DNA of 64,000 nt, from positions 16,570,028 to 16,634,027 of the forward strand of contig OZ020519.1 in assembly GCA_963971425.1 (NCBI GenBank), given 5' to 3'. The translations under genes were made by a program, and so were the position numbers. Below the pieces are notes generated by a model, which searched no databases, was not told the DNA's origin, and saw only the letters and a program-made list of their open reading frames with translations. Below, in pieces: positions 41,744 through 52,600 of the stretch; positions within the stretch are counted from its first letter, which is position 1, and each line of letters starts with the position of its first letter. Source of the stretch: Bryoerythrophyllum caledonicum. Lineage: Eukaryota; Streptophyta; Bryopsida; Pottiales; Pottiaceae.

Positions 41744-42878
41744 CCTTAGGCTTCTTCTTGGGATAAGTATTTGATCCAAATGCATCTTTCCTCTTCTGAA
41801 TCTCCTCAGGATCCTCTTTGATACCCTCTTCAAAGTTCGTGTTAATTTTCCCTGCAAGTACATTAATCTGCACCTCATCGAACGACTCAGTTTCGATGCA
41901 TGCCAGATAGTCCACTTCGATTTCGGTTCTCAGGAGAATTAACAAGAAGTGTAAGTTAAATATTGTCGAAGTGAATCATAGGAGGATCCAAAACGGTTGT
42001 CTAAAAGGAACTCACTCCTCCAAGTTCCTCGAGATCTTCAGGTCTGCGATTCTGCAACATGGTTACCAACTCCTTCGGGCCCACTCCACAGCCTGCTGGA
42101 GGTGGTTCTGAAAAAGTCGAAAACACCACCCAAAAAAAATGAATTCGCTAACACAGGAAGACAAAAAAAACACATCTACAAAAGCTGATTATAATGGTCA
42201 TGATGATCAAAAAAATTATCATATTTCATTTTATCAATTAACTTTTAAAAAAGACATTGGAAGTTGGCTGAGCTGAATACCATGACTAGCCCCTTGTCCT
42301 GCTATTTTAAACCTCTCCACGGCCTGCACAATGGTAAAGAATGAGAAACAAACGAGTACATGGTACTCATGTCACATGTACGACGAGCCCAAGGCAAATC
42401 TAGAAGCAATTACTCCTTGACTAGATGTTGAAGGGCCAGAGTTGACCCAACACTGCCGATAAATACACAAATCAGTAGAAAGTGCAGCTTGAAAAAATCC
42501 AGATGCAAGCAAAATCGTGAGATTGTGCAAGTCCTACGAAATGAAACTGAGAGGGGACTTCAACGTGCGTGTTCTGAACAGTGAGCAGCGCCAACTGAAC
42601 CATCAAAATGTCTTTCACCTCAGAGTTGCGCACAGATTCCTCTCGTGAAATTATATGCATAACCCTCACGCCAGTCTCCTCAGTAACGTGCACTGATATG
42701 GAGTGCAATGTGCAGTGCACTGATATGGATAGCCACGTACCCGAATGACATTTGTACCAGCCCTCAGACGAGAAGCAGGATCTTTCAGGTCTTTCCTGAT
42801 TTTTTCAAGTTCCTCCGCTTTTTTGAAATCCAAAGTGTAGCGAAACCGATGAGCAGCATTTACAGTAAAAGTTAATTT
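41744..42878 (-). pseudogene. Autoinhibited Ca2+-ATPase (plant ACA type), N-terminal exons only
   Basis: Three exons with canonical splice sites are visible: 42758-42878, 42016-42107 and 41744-41867. The first encodes TVNAAHRFRYTLDFKKAEEL, the RRFRYT-like calmodulin-binding autoinhibitory region of plant IIB P-type ATPases. The second encodes GVGPKELVTMLQNRRPEDLE-ELGG. The third encodes NVLAGKINTNFEEGI, then EEIQKRKDAFGSNTYPKKKP, the cation-ATPase N-terminal signature. Such pumps export Ca2+ and are released by calmodulin. The exons that should encode the membrane and catalytic domains are not found below 41744, where unrelated sequence and a MITE lie. It is a fragment or a gene truncated by rearrangement; very long introns cannot be excluded. 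Confidence 0.75.
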
Positions 42879-43001
42879 CTGCATCGTGCAAAAAATCAGG
42901 TCAGAAACAAAAGAAAAAAAGCATCGTATTCTTGGTCGTGAGGTATTCCATCATACAGAACATTAGTGATGTTCATTGTTGAGCACTGAATGTAAATACA
43001 A

Positions 43002-43111
43002 GGCAAAATCCAAGACAAAAGGGAACGCTCCATAAAACTGAGGGCGCCCCCGAATCCAGCCGGCCTCCCGGATGTACTTTCGGGGCGTTCCCCCTCGTCT
43101 TGGATTTTGCC
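43002..43111. mobile_element. hAT-like MITE with 8-bp target duplication
   Basis: 110 bp. Ends GGCAAAATCCAAGAC in inverted orientation on both sides, flanked by AAATACAA at 42994-43001 and 43112-43119. An 8-bp duplication is the hAT signature. It lies just upstream of the first Ca2+-ATPase exon seen. Confidence 0.88.
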
Positions 43112-43389
43112 AAATACAATAAGTGAACATATTTTAAAGATCAACAGATCCTTAGAAGGACATGATTTGCAAGTCCGTTGGAAAGTCCGGGTGCGGCTAC
43201 CAAACCAAGCGAGCATGCTTATAATTTAGTACACAAATTCCAGCTCAGGTCCACGAGATTATGAACTACTGTTTTTACCTCGCATGAATAATTTAAATAA
43301 CACTACTGGCTTTTTCCATGAAAAAGCTACATGGAAACCACGATGTGATTCCATGTGTGATCACAAGAGACAGTCCACGAGTACATCCG

Positions 43390-43650
43390 CTACATGAAAG
43401 GTATGGAGACGGACAAGCCAAAAACAGCCAAGAGATGAGAATCATACCCGCCATTCCCGCAACCTTTCAGCAGGGCCTTTTGAAGCGATATTGAATGACC
43501 TTGGCTGGTGTGGTAAGGAGGATCGCCGGACACCGCGAGTTCCTCCATCCTGGAGTTACCTGTATCCCCGTTCATTCCATAAGGAGTACTCATCCTAGTC
43601 GCGGCGCTGAACTCTCGACTTCTTCGAAGACCCTCTCGAATCTCCCTCAA
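43390..43650 (-). other. Possible upstream exon(s) of the Ca2+-ATPase gene
   Basis: A minus-strand frame includes MSTPYGMNGDTGNSRMEELA and continues to HSISLQKALLKGCGN, with GT donors nearby. It is in the right place and strand for the N-terminus of the Ca2+-ATPase, but the sequence carries no diagnostic motif. Confidence 0.3.
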
Positions 43651-44418
43651 AGGCTGCCGCGCTCATCAACACTGCACAGCATAGACCTCGCCGGGAAAAT
43701 CTGCACTCGGCGAAGAAAACAACCACACCGTCATCCCAGCGCCTCACACTCCCAACGCTTCCAGCGTTTCACTCCCCTCACAAAGAGAAAAAGGCTAAAA
43801 TAAGGACACAACTTAACAAAACAAAACAACCAGCTCTTAACAAGAGCTGAACAGATCTTAAAACTGAAAAGTACGCGTCCTATTGCGTAACAGTCCGAAG
43901 CCGCTACCGCAGAGAGAAAATCACTCTTCCTGGAAACGAAAAACCACCTACTCCTTCCTCCGGCGCCATTTCCACAGCTCCTCCCCCGCCGGCCCTACAC
44001 CAAGCGCTCATCTCCAAAACAGAGGCGCTCCACGTCCAAGAAAAGAGCTCCGTGCCACTCGCCACTCTCACATTCCTTCCCCGTTCGAAGTCAAAACCTA
44101 AGAGCGGATCCGAAAGCTAACCTGGCACTCGAACGCCCTGTCGGTACAGCAAGAAACGCCTCCCGACGCAAAAAAGCGAGTCACCGACCAGCTCACGGCC
44201 CTGCGGAGGCTCCTGCCATTGCGAGGAGGCAACGACGTTCGGGGAGGCTCGCGCACAACACTGAAGCCGCTACCGCGCCGATGCAAACTCGACATCCAGA
44301 GGAAGAAGGTGCCCGAAGAACGCGAGAGGCAATGCAAAGGGCGATGCGAAGAATGCGTCCCCGGGGCCAGCGCGGCGCGACTCACCGGCAGGCGCTGTCC
44401 ACGAGGCGCGGTAACTCA
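43651..44418. other. GC-rich flank upstream of the Ca2+-ATPase exons
   Basis: No gene is supported; open frames on both strands are low in recognisable content. It may be promoter and leader of the minus-strand gene. Confidence 0.3.
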
Positions 44419-44773
44419 AGGCCCGTTCGCACTAGGCAGAAGAACTCATGTTCACCGCAAGTGCTGCAAGAATCTGCGTCATAAGCGTAAATGTAAATAA
44501 TCATTCAAAAAATTAATGAATTAAAATCCAAAAGTGAATAGTTCTTGCGGCCACTTGAATAGTACTTACTAACGCAAAATAATGGCTCATCTTGGCTTGC
44601 GTGGGGCAACCGCATGCAAAAGTGACTGAGTTGGTATGAGACAAGAGTCTATGCAAAAGTGACTGAGTTGGTATGAGACAAGAGTCTACAATATTTTTGA
44701 ATAAGAAAATGTTTTCTCAAATTACCCTAACGGGGAACGTAAGTCGACCGCAAGTGCTAGTGTGAACGGGCCT
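44419..44773. mobile_element. MITE with TCA target duplication
   Basis: 355 bp. Ends AGGCCCGTTCGCACTAG and, inverted, AGGCCCGTTCACACTAG (16 of 17), flanked by TCA at 44416-44418 and 44774-44776. The 3-bp target and TTCxCACTA ends suggest a Harbinger-type MITE. A 37-bp direct repeat (ATGCAAAAGTGACTGAG...) lies inside at 44613-44687. Confidence 0.85.
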
Positions 44774-44799
44774 TCAGTGGACATAAAACTAACCAGTGC

Positions 44800-44890
44800 C
44801 GACTCGCCCCATCCAAAAATAGGGGCCCAGGTTTTGGCCCCACCACCTCCTCCCCCACCTGGTAAGTTCCAGCGTGCGGGTTTCCTGTCA
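44800..44890. repeat. Dispersed repeat with ATAGGGGCCCAGGTTTTGG core
   Basis: The block GCCCCATCCAAAAATAGGGG, then a G/C-rich CCACCACCTCC run, recurs at 50560-50625 (same strand) and at 63040-63150 (opposite strand). A shorter form is at 24291 and 37781. Confidence 0.6.
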
Positions 44891-45075
44891 AATCTAAGAG
44901 GCTCTGTCCGTGTGCACTGCCAGATTCAACAGCTTCGTCAAAGTAAGGGCTGGAGGTAGTTGGAAGAATCCACAGACGATTCCTTGTACCGTCGCAGTAA
45001 AGCTGGTAAATAAGCCGACGTGGAGGCTCATGACATTCCCCCCAGAAAAGCACTGACTTACTGCGCCTGCCGATG

Positions 45076-46777
45076 GGATCCCACTAAATCACCCCGGCGA
45101 GCGTTGTACCGGGGCACAGGCTCGGCGGGGTGATTGCTTCGGCTCCCAAGCCTGCTTCGCGCCTGCCCCAACGCTCCTTGCCGTTCCCGTTCTCCTTCGG
45201 CGTTCCCCTTGCACAACCCAGGGTTTCGGCTGTTCTTCCTTGCTGCTCTTCCCCGTTGGTCTTCCTCGCTGCTCTTCCGGGCTCGCTCTTCTTCATGGCC
45301 GCTCTACCCCGCCTGATCGCCGCCCCGTTCTGTTGCTCGCCGCTCCGCTTGAATGCTTCAAGCTTCCTCGCTCCTCTTCTCTTCCCAATCTGTTGTCTCC
45401 ATCTTCGTCGTCCTCCCCGATCTGGTGCCTGTGCCCTCCTTGTCCTTCCCGCTTCCGCTGCCTCTGCCCTCGTCGTCCTTCCGATCTGGTGTCGGTGATG
45501 CTTGTGGTCGTTCTTCATGATGTTTGCTAATGTTTTTTTTTCTTCTTCTTCTTCTGATGTTCGTGGTCGTTCATGATGATGTTGTTTGATCTTTTTCTTT
45601 TTTCTTTTTTTTCCTAGTGATATTCGTTGGTCAGTTGCTCCTGTTGGTCAGTGATGTTGTTTGCTTTCTTGCTGTTTGCTTTCCAGTCCACAGAGGCTCA
45701 TTAACACTCTTCGAATGAGATTTGCAAAATTTTGTGAAACGGATGCAGAGCAAAAAAGGTGTCACGATCTGCTCCGGAAGACAAACTGATGAGACGAACA
45801 GAAACAAGCTAGCACCTCCAAAAACTTGCTCCCCAAAAAAGCACACCAAGATGAATGCTTTGATAGTGTAAACATTCAGGTTTCAGAAGGTTTCATCAAT
45901 TGGATCACCACAATATTGGACAGTTTAAAAACACCAAGGCATAATTCATGCATAACAACACTTGTGTGAGGGCAAGCTAAATTGAAACCAGGTCTGCATT
46001 CAAGGATGCAAACAAGTAAGATCACACCTACAAAACTCCATAAAGTAACAATCCAAGCTCTTGATCAAATTAATTTTTAGCCAAAACATAAGCCACTTGA
46101 TTCTAGATGTGGCCACAACTCAGAGCTACCAAATCATAATAAGAGTCGCATAAGATGTCCTACCCTGTCTCCGTAGACACATGTCCTGTCTCTGTAAAGG
46201 CCTAATGACAAACCAAGCTCTACTTCACTACCAAAACATATCACAAAAAACAACTACATACAACAGCTGCAATCCCACACGGCCACGATGAGAGACAACA
46301 GCTTTTGTCCTGCAGGCGATCAAGAAAGACAGCAGTTGCGACTTCTTCGTGTGCTCACGTTGAAGCGCTCATCGAAGTAGCATTGCAGCTAGTGGTGCAA
46401 GAAGGAAGGACAAGGAGGGCACAGGCACCAGATCGGGGAGGACGACGAAGATGGAGACAGCAGATCCGGAAGAGAAGAGGAGCGAGGAAGCTTGAAGCAT
46501 TCAAGCTGAGCGGCGAGCAACGGAACGGGGCGGCGATCAGGCGGGGCAGAGCGGCGATGAAGAAGAGCGAGCCCGGAAGAGCAGCGAGGAAGACCAACGG
46601 GGAAGAGCAGTGAGGAAGAACAGCCGAAACCCTGGGTTGCTCAAGGGGAACGCCTAAGGAGAACGGGAACGGCAAGGAGCGTTGGGGCAGGCGCGAAGCA
46701 GGCTTGGTAGGCGAAGCCATCACCCCGCCGAGCCTGTGCCTCGGTGCAACGCTCGCCGGGGTGATTTAGTGGGATCC
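45076..46777. mobile_element. Mutator-like nonautonomous element with about 375-bp inverted arms
   Basis: 1702 bp. Arms 45076-45450 and about 46403-46777 are inverted copies starting GGATCCCACTAAATCACC. Flanks CTGCCGATG (45067-45075) and CTGCCGACG (46778-46786) form a 9-bp target duplication with one mismatch, the Mutator signature. The arms encode antisense-paired open frames that are by-products of their G/C richness. The interior (45450-46400) has T-rich and noncoding sequence without a transposase. It sits in the promoter region of membrane-protein gene copy 3. Confidence 0.85.
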
Positions 46778-46813
46778 CTGCCGACGACCGCGCCTGCCGA
46801 TGGACAGCGCCTG

Positions 46814-46853
46814 CATAAAAGGAACCAAGTGCCGTCTCAGACTACTATAAAAA
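46814..46853 (+). promoter_or_regulatory. TATA boxes of membrane-protein gene copy 3
   Basis: TATAAAAA at 46846-46853 lies 86 bp before the ATG at 46939; a second CATAAAAGG lies at about 46814. The Mutator-like element ends only about 70 bp upstream of the nearer one. Confidence 0.5.
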
Positions 46854-46938
46854 CCGAAGCTGATCACTTTCAACACATCTTTGTCGCGGGAAATATTTTT
46901 CTTTGACATAAATTTCAGTGTGCAGACTCACAGCTGGG

Positions 46939-47857
46939 ATGCGTACAGCTCTTGCGATGCGGGTGCTTTCCATCACCGCCACCCTCGGCGTTGCACTTCA
47001 CGCGCTCACAGGCGTGGCTGCTGTAGCGGCAGCTGGGCCGAGGCCATTGACATCACCCCCGACGGGATCGCCCGACTCCAGTTACGCTTCCCAGGCTTCA
47101 ACGCAAGACACCGTCACGTGAGTCCCGCGTCGTATTCCAGTTCACGTGCTCAGTGACCGACTCTGTCTCTCGAACTAGTAGTCTGAATTCATGGTTGAGA
47201 TGTCACGTCGACTAGGATACCTCGCGTTCCGGGGAACCAGACTGCATAGGCAATGTACTCACTGGAGTACCTACCTCGGATTTCTTACAGTACTCTTTAC
47301 CTTGTTATTGTTGTTGTCCATTTTTAGGCCGTCGTCGCAGCTCACCAGTGAAGGATCGGGCGCTTTGGATGGCGTCAAGATTGCTGTGGGGTGTCTGGCT
47401 TTGCTTGCCCTGGCCTGGCGCATCTGGGGCATCTTCAAGAACACGGACGCCTGGCGGAACCTGCTTGTTCTGCTTGGATTTGACCCAGTGGCTCAGCCAG
47501 ATATTGAGGGCCCGGCCGCTCACGGCCGCCTTCTAATCGGCGACAATCATACCGTAGGTCGGTAAAGTTTTGCGCCCAACCTTTCGATTTGCATACCACT
47601 CATGTAAAGGTTTCGAAGTTGTGCGTATCTGTATGCCTCAGAAATGAGAGGTGGGGTCCAAGTCAGTCAATTGACGATTCCGTGCACACGTTTGGATGAA
47701 TGCAGGTCTGGAGTTAGCGCTTGGCCCCATTTCCACCCCAGCGGGGACACCAGGCGCTTCCACGACAACTGAAACGCAGCTTGAGATCATTACCCGGGTA
47801 TGCACCTGGACCTCCACCTCTTCGTCGATGGCCATTCGCGAGTCCCACGTCTCCTAG
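46939..47857 (+). CDS. Unrecognised single-pass membrane protein, copy 3
   Basis: Exons 46939-47117, 47328-47557 and 47706-47857 give about 186 residues, with phases and sites as in copies 1 and 2 (GTGAGT/TTTAG, then GTCGGT/GCAG). Exon 1 starts MRTALAMRVLSITATLGVAL and has the length and Ala-rich end of a signal peptide, then a Ser/Thr/Pro-rich stretch. Exon 2 has the membrane helix VKIAVGCLALLALAWRIWGI, then FKNTDAWRNLLVLLG and EGPAAHGRLL. Exon 3 is Thr/Ser-rich (TPAGTPGASTTTETQLEI). Topology is likely N-out with a short C-terminal tail. Family unknown. It is convergent with ATP synthase delta copy 2. Confidence 0.65.
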
Positions 47858-48388
47858 CCGACTTCTAGAAGGAGCGCTTGAGCGCTCAGTCGTAAGTTAT
47901 GGACGTTCATGAGAAGTATCATCCGCTGAATGGATGCTTTTGATGGTTCTATCAAGAAGTGAATTAGTAAGGTTAAGAGTTCGGAGTCTGTTGACTTTCT
48001 CCTTTCTACCTCTCTCTCCTCTCTTCCGCTTGTTCTCCCCTTCTGTTTGAGCAAGTGTTATTTTCGTGTGAGCACATTGTAGTCAGAGAGTTTTGTATGT
48101 GTGTGGTTTGATTAGCTGATTCAATCTTGGTAAAACCAAATGATGTAGTGAATAAAGAGAACCCTATCAGGAGCATTCATTCTGTAAGTGTGTAACTGGG
48201 CGTGTCTTCTTGTGTGCCTCTGAGTGCATGTGAGCATGTGTTTTCAGTGCGATAGGAAAATTTCACATGCGGCATACGCAGCCATCAACCTTGGCAGCCC
48301 TACGGTTCCGCAGCTCCATCGTTCCACGCCCATTCCTAGTTCACAGCAACCACCTACGACGCGCAGATGCAGTTGTACGACGCAACCA
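47858..48388. other. 3' flanks between membrane-protein copy 3 and ATP synthase copy 2
   Basis: No gene. It is the inverted counterpart of about 20640-21060, with drift and small indels. Confidence 0.5.
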
Positions 48389-49034
48389 AGGGTCATAGCC
48401 GGAGTGCTGCGAAGAAAGGCCGGCAGACGGGATGGGATTTCTACGATGTAGCTGTAATTTGGAACTTGAGCAGCTAGATAACACAACCTCGCTTTCCGTC
48501 GGCAGAAACTCTCACTATCGTACAGTTGTACGCAAATTGCAGACCACCACCGTAACTCAATTAGTAGGAGGTCCGATTGGGTCAGACTGTACATCAAAAT
48601 AAATCGCAATATTTACTTTTCTACACATCGATTGTACCGATTTCCACACCCTGAGTCAATTAGTCCTGATGCTTAACTTCAACGTTGAACGACACTCTGA
48701 GATGTGAAAGCGACGACATCACAACGCATCCGAGATAGAGACGCGAGCTTGACGCCTGCTTGGCCCTTGTTCATAGCTACAGCACGCCTCTACATTTCCA
48801 GCTGGCCCAACCTCTCAACCTCTTGCAGTTTCACAATTGAACCAGCTCCATGTCTGCAACAGGAACACCATCATCAACCATCCACGAACCTGCGCCATGA
48901 CAGTACACCTTCGCCCCACAACCCCACACACGCCTGCGCCAATGCACCATGCTCTGCACCCTCACTCATCCGCCATGATCGGGGGGCGTCAATTGATCTA
49001 AGCCGCCTCCAAAATAACCGGACATTCAAGAATG
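48389..49034. other. 646-bp segment absent from the left arm
   Basis: Bounded by AACCA on both sides (48384-48388, 49035-49039). The left arm has a single AACCA at the corresponding place (about 20590). Part of it is related to 34210-34560. No gene is recognised. Confidence 0.7.
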
Positions 49035-49311
49035 AACCAATCAAAGACGCGCAAGGACACGCCAGCGACCACCGAAATCTCGAGAAGGAAAGGCTCAATA
49101 TTTCCTGTAAAGAGTGTACAAGGCTGACTGCGACCTGCTTCCCCCACCCGGAGCATCCAACCACCTTCACAGAAACCAATGGAATGACTCGCCCCCTTGA
49201 CCGTCACATCCCACCATCTAATCCAGCAACCTCAAGGGCATTATTGTCTCAAATCTACCGTATCCAAAATGTATCACCGTCGTCGTCACCACCAACACTG
49301 TACTAACCGCC

Positions 49312-50052
49312 TCACGCGCTCACGCCCAGCGCCGCCTGCAGCGCGCTGTGCATCTCCAGCCCGATCTGGGCCTCGGCCTTCTCCAGGTCGTCCTTGGCGC
49401 TCGCCACCTTCTGCGTGTACTCCTGCACGCCCTTGCGCACCTCCTCCGGGTCCAGCCGGTCCAGCGGCACCGCCTCGATTGCCACGATGTCCGCCACCGA
49501 GTTGGCGTGCACGAACGCGAACCCGCTGCTCACGAAGTACTGCTTCACCTCCGCGCCATCGTGCACGGACATCAGCCCCGGCTTCAGCTCCGCGATCGTC
49601 GGCACGTGCCCGGGCAGCACTCCCATCTGCCCCGACGTCGCCGGCACGATCACCATGTCCACGTGCACCGCCAAAACAGAGAACCATCAATCCTCGATAC
49701 CGCAACTCATCACATTCCCAACTGCAGATGCACACTCCATGAATTACAACATATCGCCGCCCTAGCTCACACTCACCTCCTTGGCCTGCAGCTCGAAGGC
49801 GTGCGGCAGCACGAAGTTCACAGTCAGCTTGGTGGGCAGGGTGGCGGGGACGGCGGGGCGCGCGGCCATGTAGCTGCTGGGGAAGTGCGGCAGGTCATAG
49901 TTGGGCGCCACCTTCTTCCAGTCCTCCTTGAACTTCTCAGGCACAACGGCCTCCTGGTGATTCTCCACCTCCGCCGCGAACCCGCGCGCCACCACGGCCC
50001 TCGCCGCGGCCCATGTCCGCAGCGCCGACCTCAGCCCCTGCCTCGCCAGCAT
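49312..50052 (-). pseudogene. Mitochondrial ATP synthase F1 subunit delta (delta-prime), copy 2, splice acceptor lost
   Basis: Minus-strand exons 49777-50052 and 49312-49662 match copy 1 with only five residue differences (T16A, P19A, T60S, one E to D, one V to M) and no stop or frameshift. The donor GTGAGT is kept. The acceptor GCAG|GTGGAC of copy 1 reads GCAC|GTGGAC here (49663-49664), so the canonical AG is gone, and the intron is 114 bp because of an 11-bp insertion near the donor. The next AG in the exon (GGGCAG|ATGGGA) would restore frame but delete 12 residues ([12 protein letters not shown]). It may be a recent pseudogene or yield an altered protein. If the base is a sequence error, it is a second intact gene. 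Confidence 0.75.
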
Positions 50053-50480
50053 CGTGCCTCCTGCACACCCATAGACACATACTCACTGTCAACAACCACC
50101 GCAAACCCTAAGAACACCGCGTTCCCTCCGAAAATCACCCACAACTCCCTAAATCATACCGAATATGATGAGAAGAGAGTCCTACATAATAAGCTCACGA
50201 AGAAAAATTGCCTACATTCACCATCTCACCAGTGTCACCTCACATACACTTGCGGTATGGCGAAACCTAAAAATTCTCCGCCTTGGAAGCATTCTAGAGT
50301 GGCTGCTTGAGGAGGCGATTGCGCAAATGCGTCAAAAGGAAGAGTTGATGGGCATATCGAAACTCACAAACCTAACTCAAACCCTAAATCTGCACCTTCC
50401 CCCAAAACTCACCCCAAATTCGTGTCCTACAAACCCACCACCCCAAACCCTAAAAAAACCTGCATTCCTCTAAAATCCAT
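50053..50480 (-). other. 5' region of ATP synthase delta copy 2
   Basis: Matches about 19110-19585 of copy 1 in inverted orientation, with AAACCCTAA telo-boxes. Similarity stops near 50480, which marks the outer end of the inverted duplication. Confidence 0.5.
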
Positions 50481-50669
50481 CAAATTCTCTCGGAATGTGG
50501 TGCGAACCGGAATTGCAAGCAGACTGGCACAGAAGAGTCCTCCGATGCTATAATTAGGGCCCCATCCAAAACAAAATAGGGGCCAGGTTTGGGCCCACCA
50601 CCTCCTGGCCCCCTTGGGTAACTCCCAAGAACGGGGTCATTTTGCCATGGTCAACATTGCCATAGATAC

Positions 50670-50917
50670 TGTTGAGATAGCACGAGATTCTTCTAGCTAC
50701 TCGAGGGTTTGTCATTTATTAGTCAGTAGTTAAGAGCCTAACTACCTCACCTACCACCAATACACTCATTAACCAACCACTCACCAAGGTGGTTAGAGAT
50801 GTAATCAATGGTTACCACCCACCACGTGGTAACCCTGAGTATATAAACGTGGCCTAACCAAGCCAGAACCATCTCTCGTGCATTAGACTTCGTCATGCTC
50901 AAGTCTCTACCTTAACA
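50670..50917. mobile_element. Solo LTR, probably Copia-type fossil
   Basis: 248 bp beginning TGTTGAG and ending CTTAACA, which are inverted copies with one mismatch. It contains a TATATAAA promoter-like motif at about 50841. Flanks GATAC and TATAC form a near-perfect 5-bp target duplication. No internal coding region or partner LTR is seen, so it is the relic of recombination between two LTRs. Moderately old at most. Confidence 0.6.
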
Positions 50918-51187
50918 TATACACATCAAATTCATCTATGGAAATCCTACCTTCCTAGTAACTTAGTTGCGAAAGGGAGCTCAAACCATGAGGCGGGCGA
51001 CGACATTCAGTGGAAATTTCTTAAGGGAATTTTCAAATGCACTACATTTTCCTCACAATGTGTTTTTCGTTTTACACAAAGTGCGTTGGAATTTATACAT
51101 AGTAGTTATATCTATGTAGAGTTCTTTTGAAAATGCCACAACCTTATATCACCTCAAGAAAATGGTGTACAAGTATCTAGCATCATG
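50918..51187. other. Noncoding stretch
   Basis: Nothing recognisable. Confidence 0.3.
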
Positions 51188-52009
51188 TTAACCCCTAAAA
51201 GCCTGTGACAATTTCACACCAAAAACACTTCAAAAATGTTGATTCTAGTGCTATGAGTAAGGAAAGAAATCAAATCTTGTATTAATCCTTTTGACCGTAG
51301 AATCTCCATAAAGACTTACTAAGTAAGATACTCACAAAATTTCATACACTTTGATCGTACGGATTGAAAGACAATAGTGATTGAAGTCAAGAAAATGGTT
51401 CATTTTCTTCCCTGCGTTGAGTGGATAATCAAACTTTGACTTCACTTGGTATTACATTTTTGCACTACACAAGGCCTAAAGCTTTTACCATTGTCTTGAG
51501 CATGATGTTAGTTCTGTATACAACAATTTTTAGAGGTAAAGAAGGGTTGTAGCATATTCAAAACAAGTGTGCAACGAATGGAGGTTCAAAAATTGTCACT
51601 CCACTATTTTTTTTGGAGAATTTCATGTGTTTTAGAATAATAATCTAGACGGTCAATAAGAAGGTTTACACCACATGTTGTCGTAGAAAAAATAAAAAGT
51701 GAAAAATATGAAGATTTCTAGGTTATATGTAGAAAAGATGAAGTTTTTTTCCCCGCTTGCTTGAAATGTATAAAAATGTTTGACTTGAGTTAAAATGTTT
51801 GTTTACACTGAAGACAAGAATTTTTTTTGACATTCTCAAAGAAGGTAATATTCTCTACATGTATGAAAAATCTCAATGTCAATAGAGACTTCTACCAAAA
51901 TTTTAGAGCTGCCCAGAGTCCCCATTTCTAACTTTGAGTGGTACTAACTTTCTAACCATGAACCCAAAAATAAATATATACTTTTTTTAAATTAAAATTA
52001 ATAAAAATA

Positions 52010-52069
<60 letters not shown>

Positions 52070-52196
52070 ATGGAGCTCGTATGAGGAAAATCTAGAATAT
52101 AAGTTTAAAAAACATAAAAATCATTATTTGAATTTTAGGAACCTGCCCAAAATCCAAAACATACGCCCGACATACACTTGGGCTCTTAGGGGTTAA
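51188..52196. mobile_element. TTAA-type nonautonomous DNA transposon
   Basis: TTAA at 51188-51191 and 52193-52196. Ends CCCCTAAAAGCC and, inverted, CCCCTAAGAGCC. About 1 kb, with an internal (TA)n run. Internal sequence is related to 36240-37080 and to 54030-54600. Confidence 0.75.
52013..52067. repeat. (TA)n microsatellite
   Basis: About 25 uninterrupted TA units inside the TTAA-type element. Confidence 0.9.
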
Positions 52197-52499
52197 TCAT
52201 ATAGGTAATAAATTTAGGCATTGCATAGTGCAAAAAAAATGATGCTCAAATTGAAGTCAAAGTCATATGATCCTCTCTATGCAACACAAACAAAGTCCTT
52301 TCTTTTCACTTTCCAAGACTATAAGTTTCCAATCCTTTCTATAAACTTCCATTATACTCTTTTTAATAGCCTACATAAAGATCTTACAATCAGTCGAGCG
52401 ATGGAAATGAAACATTTTGTATTCTTTCTTATTTTTTACACTAAAAAATGGGCAATTTGGAATATTGATGTTTGTGGTTAGCCATAGTGACCTTGAAAT

Positions 52500-52600
52500 G
52501 CTTTTAGGAATGACCACAACCATATGTGGAGCCTACAATTGGAGAGTAATTACCTAATCATAGTAGAAAAATCATCCCAACTTGTGGTCATTCCAAAACG
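52500..52600. mobile_element. Small foldback MITE
   Basis: TTTTAGGAATGACCACAA at the left and TTGTGGTCATTCCAAAA at the right form inverted ends about 100 bp apart. The right end is repeated at about 53202, beyond the next element. Confidence 0.5.

Noticed and set aside
45084-46723. Open frames on both strands of the Mutator-like arms
   Set aside because: The arms are inverted copies, so the same frame appears twice; the product is low-complexity Arg/Ala/Gly and lacks any known motif.
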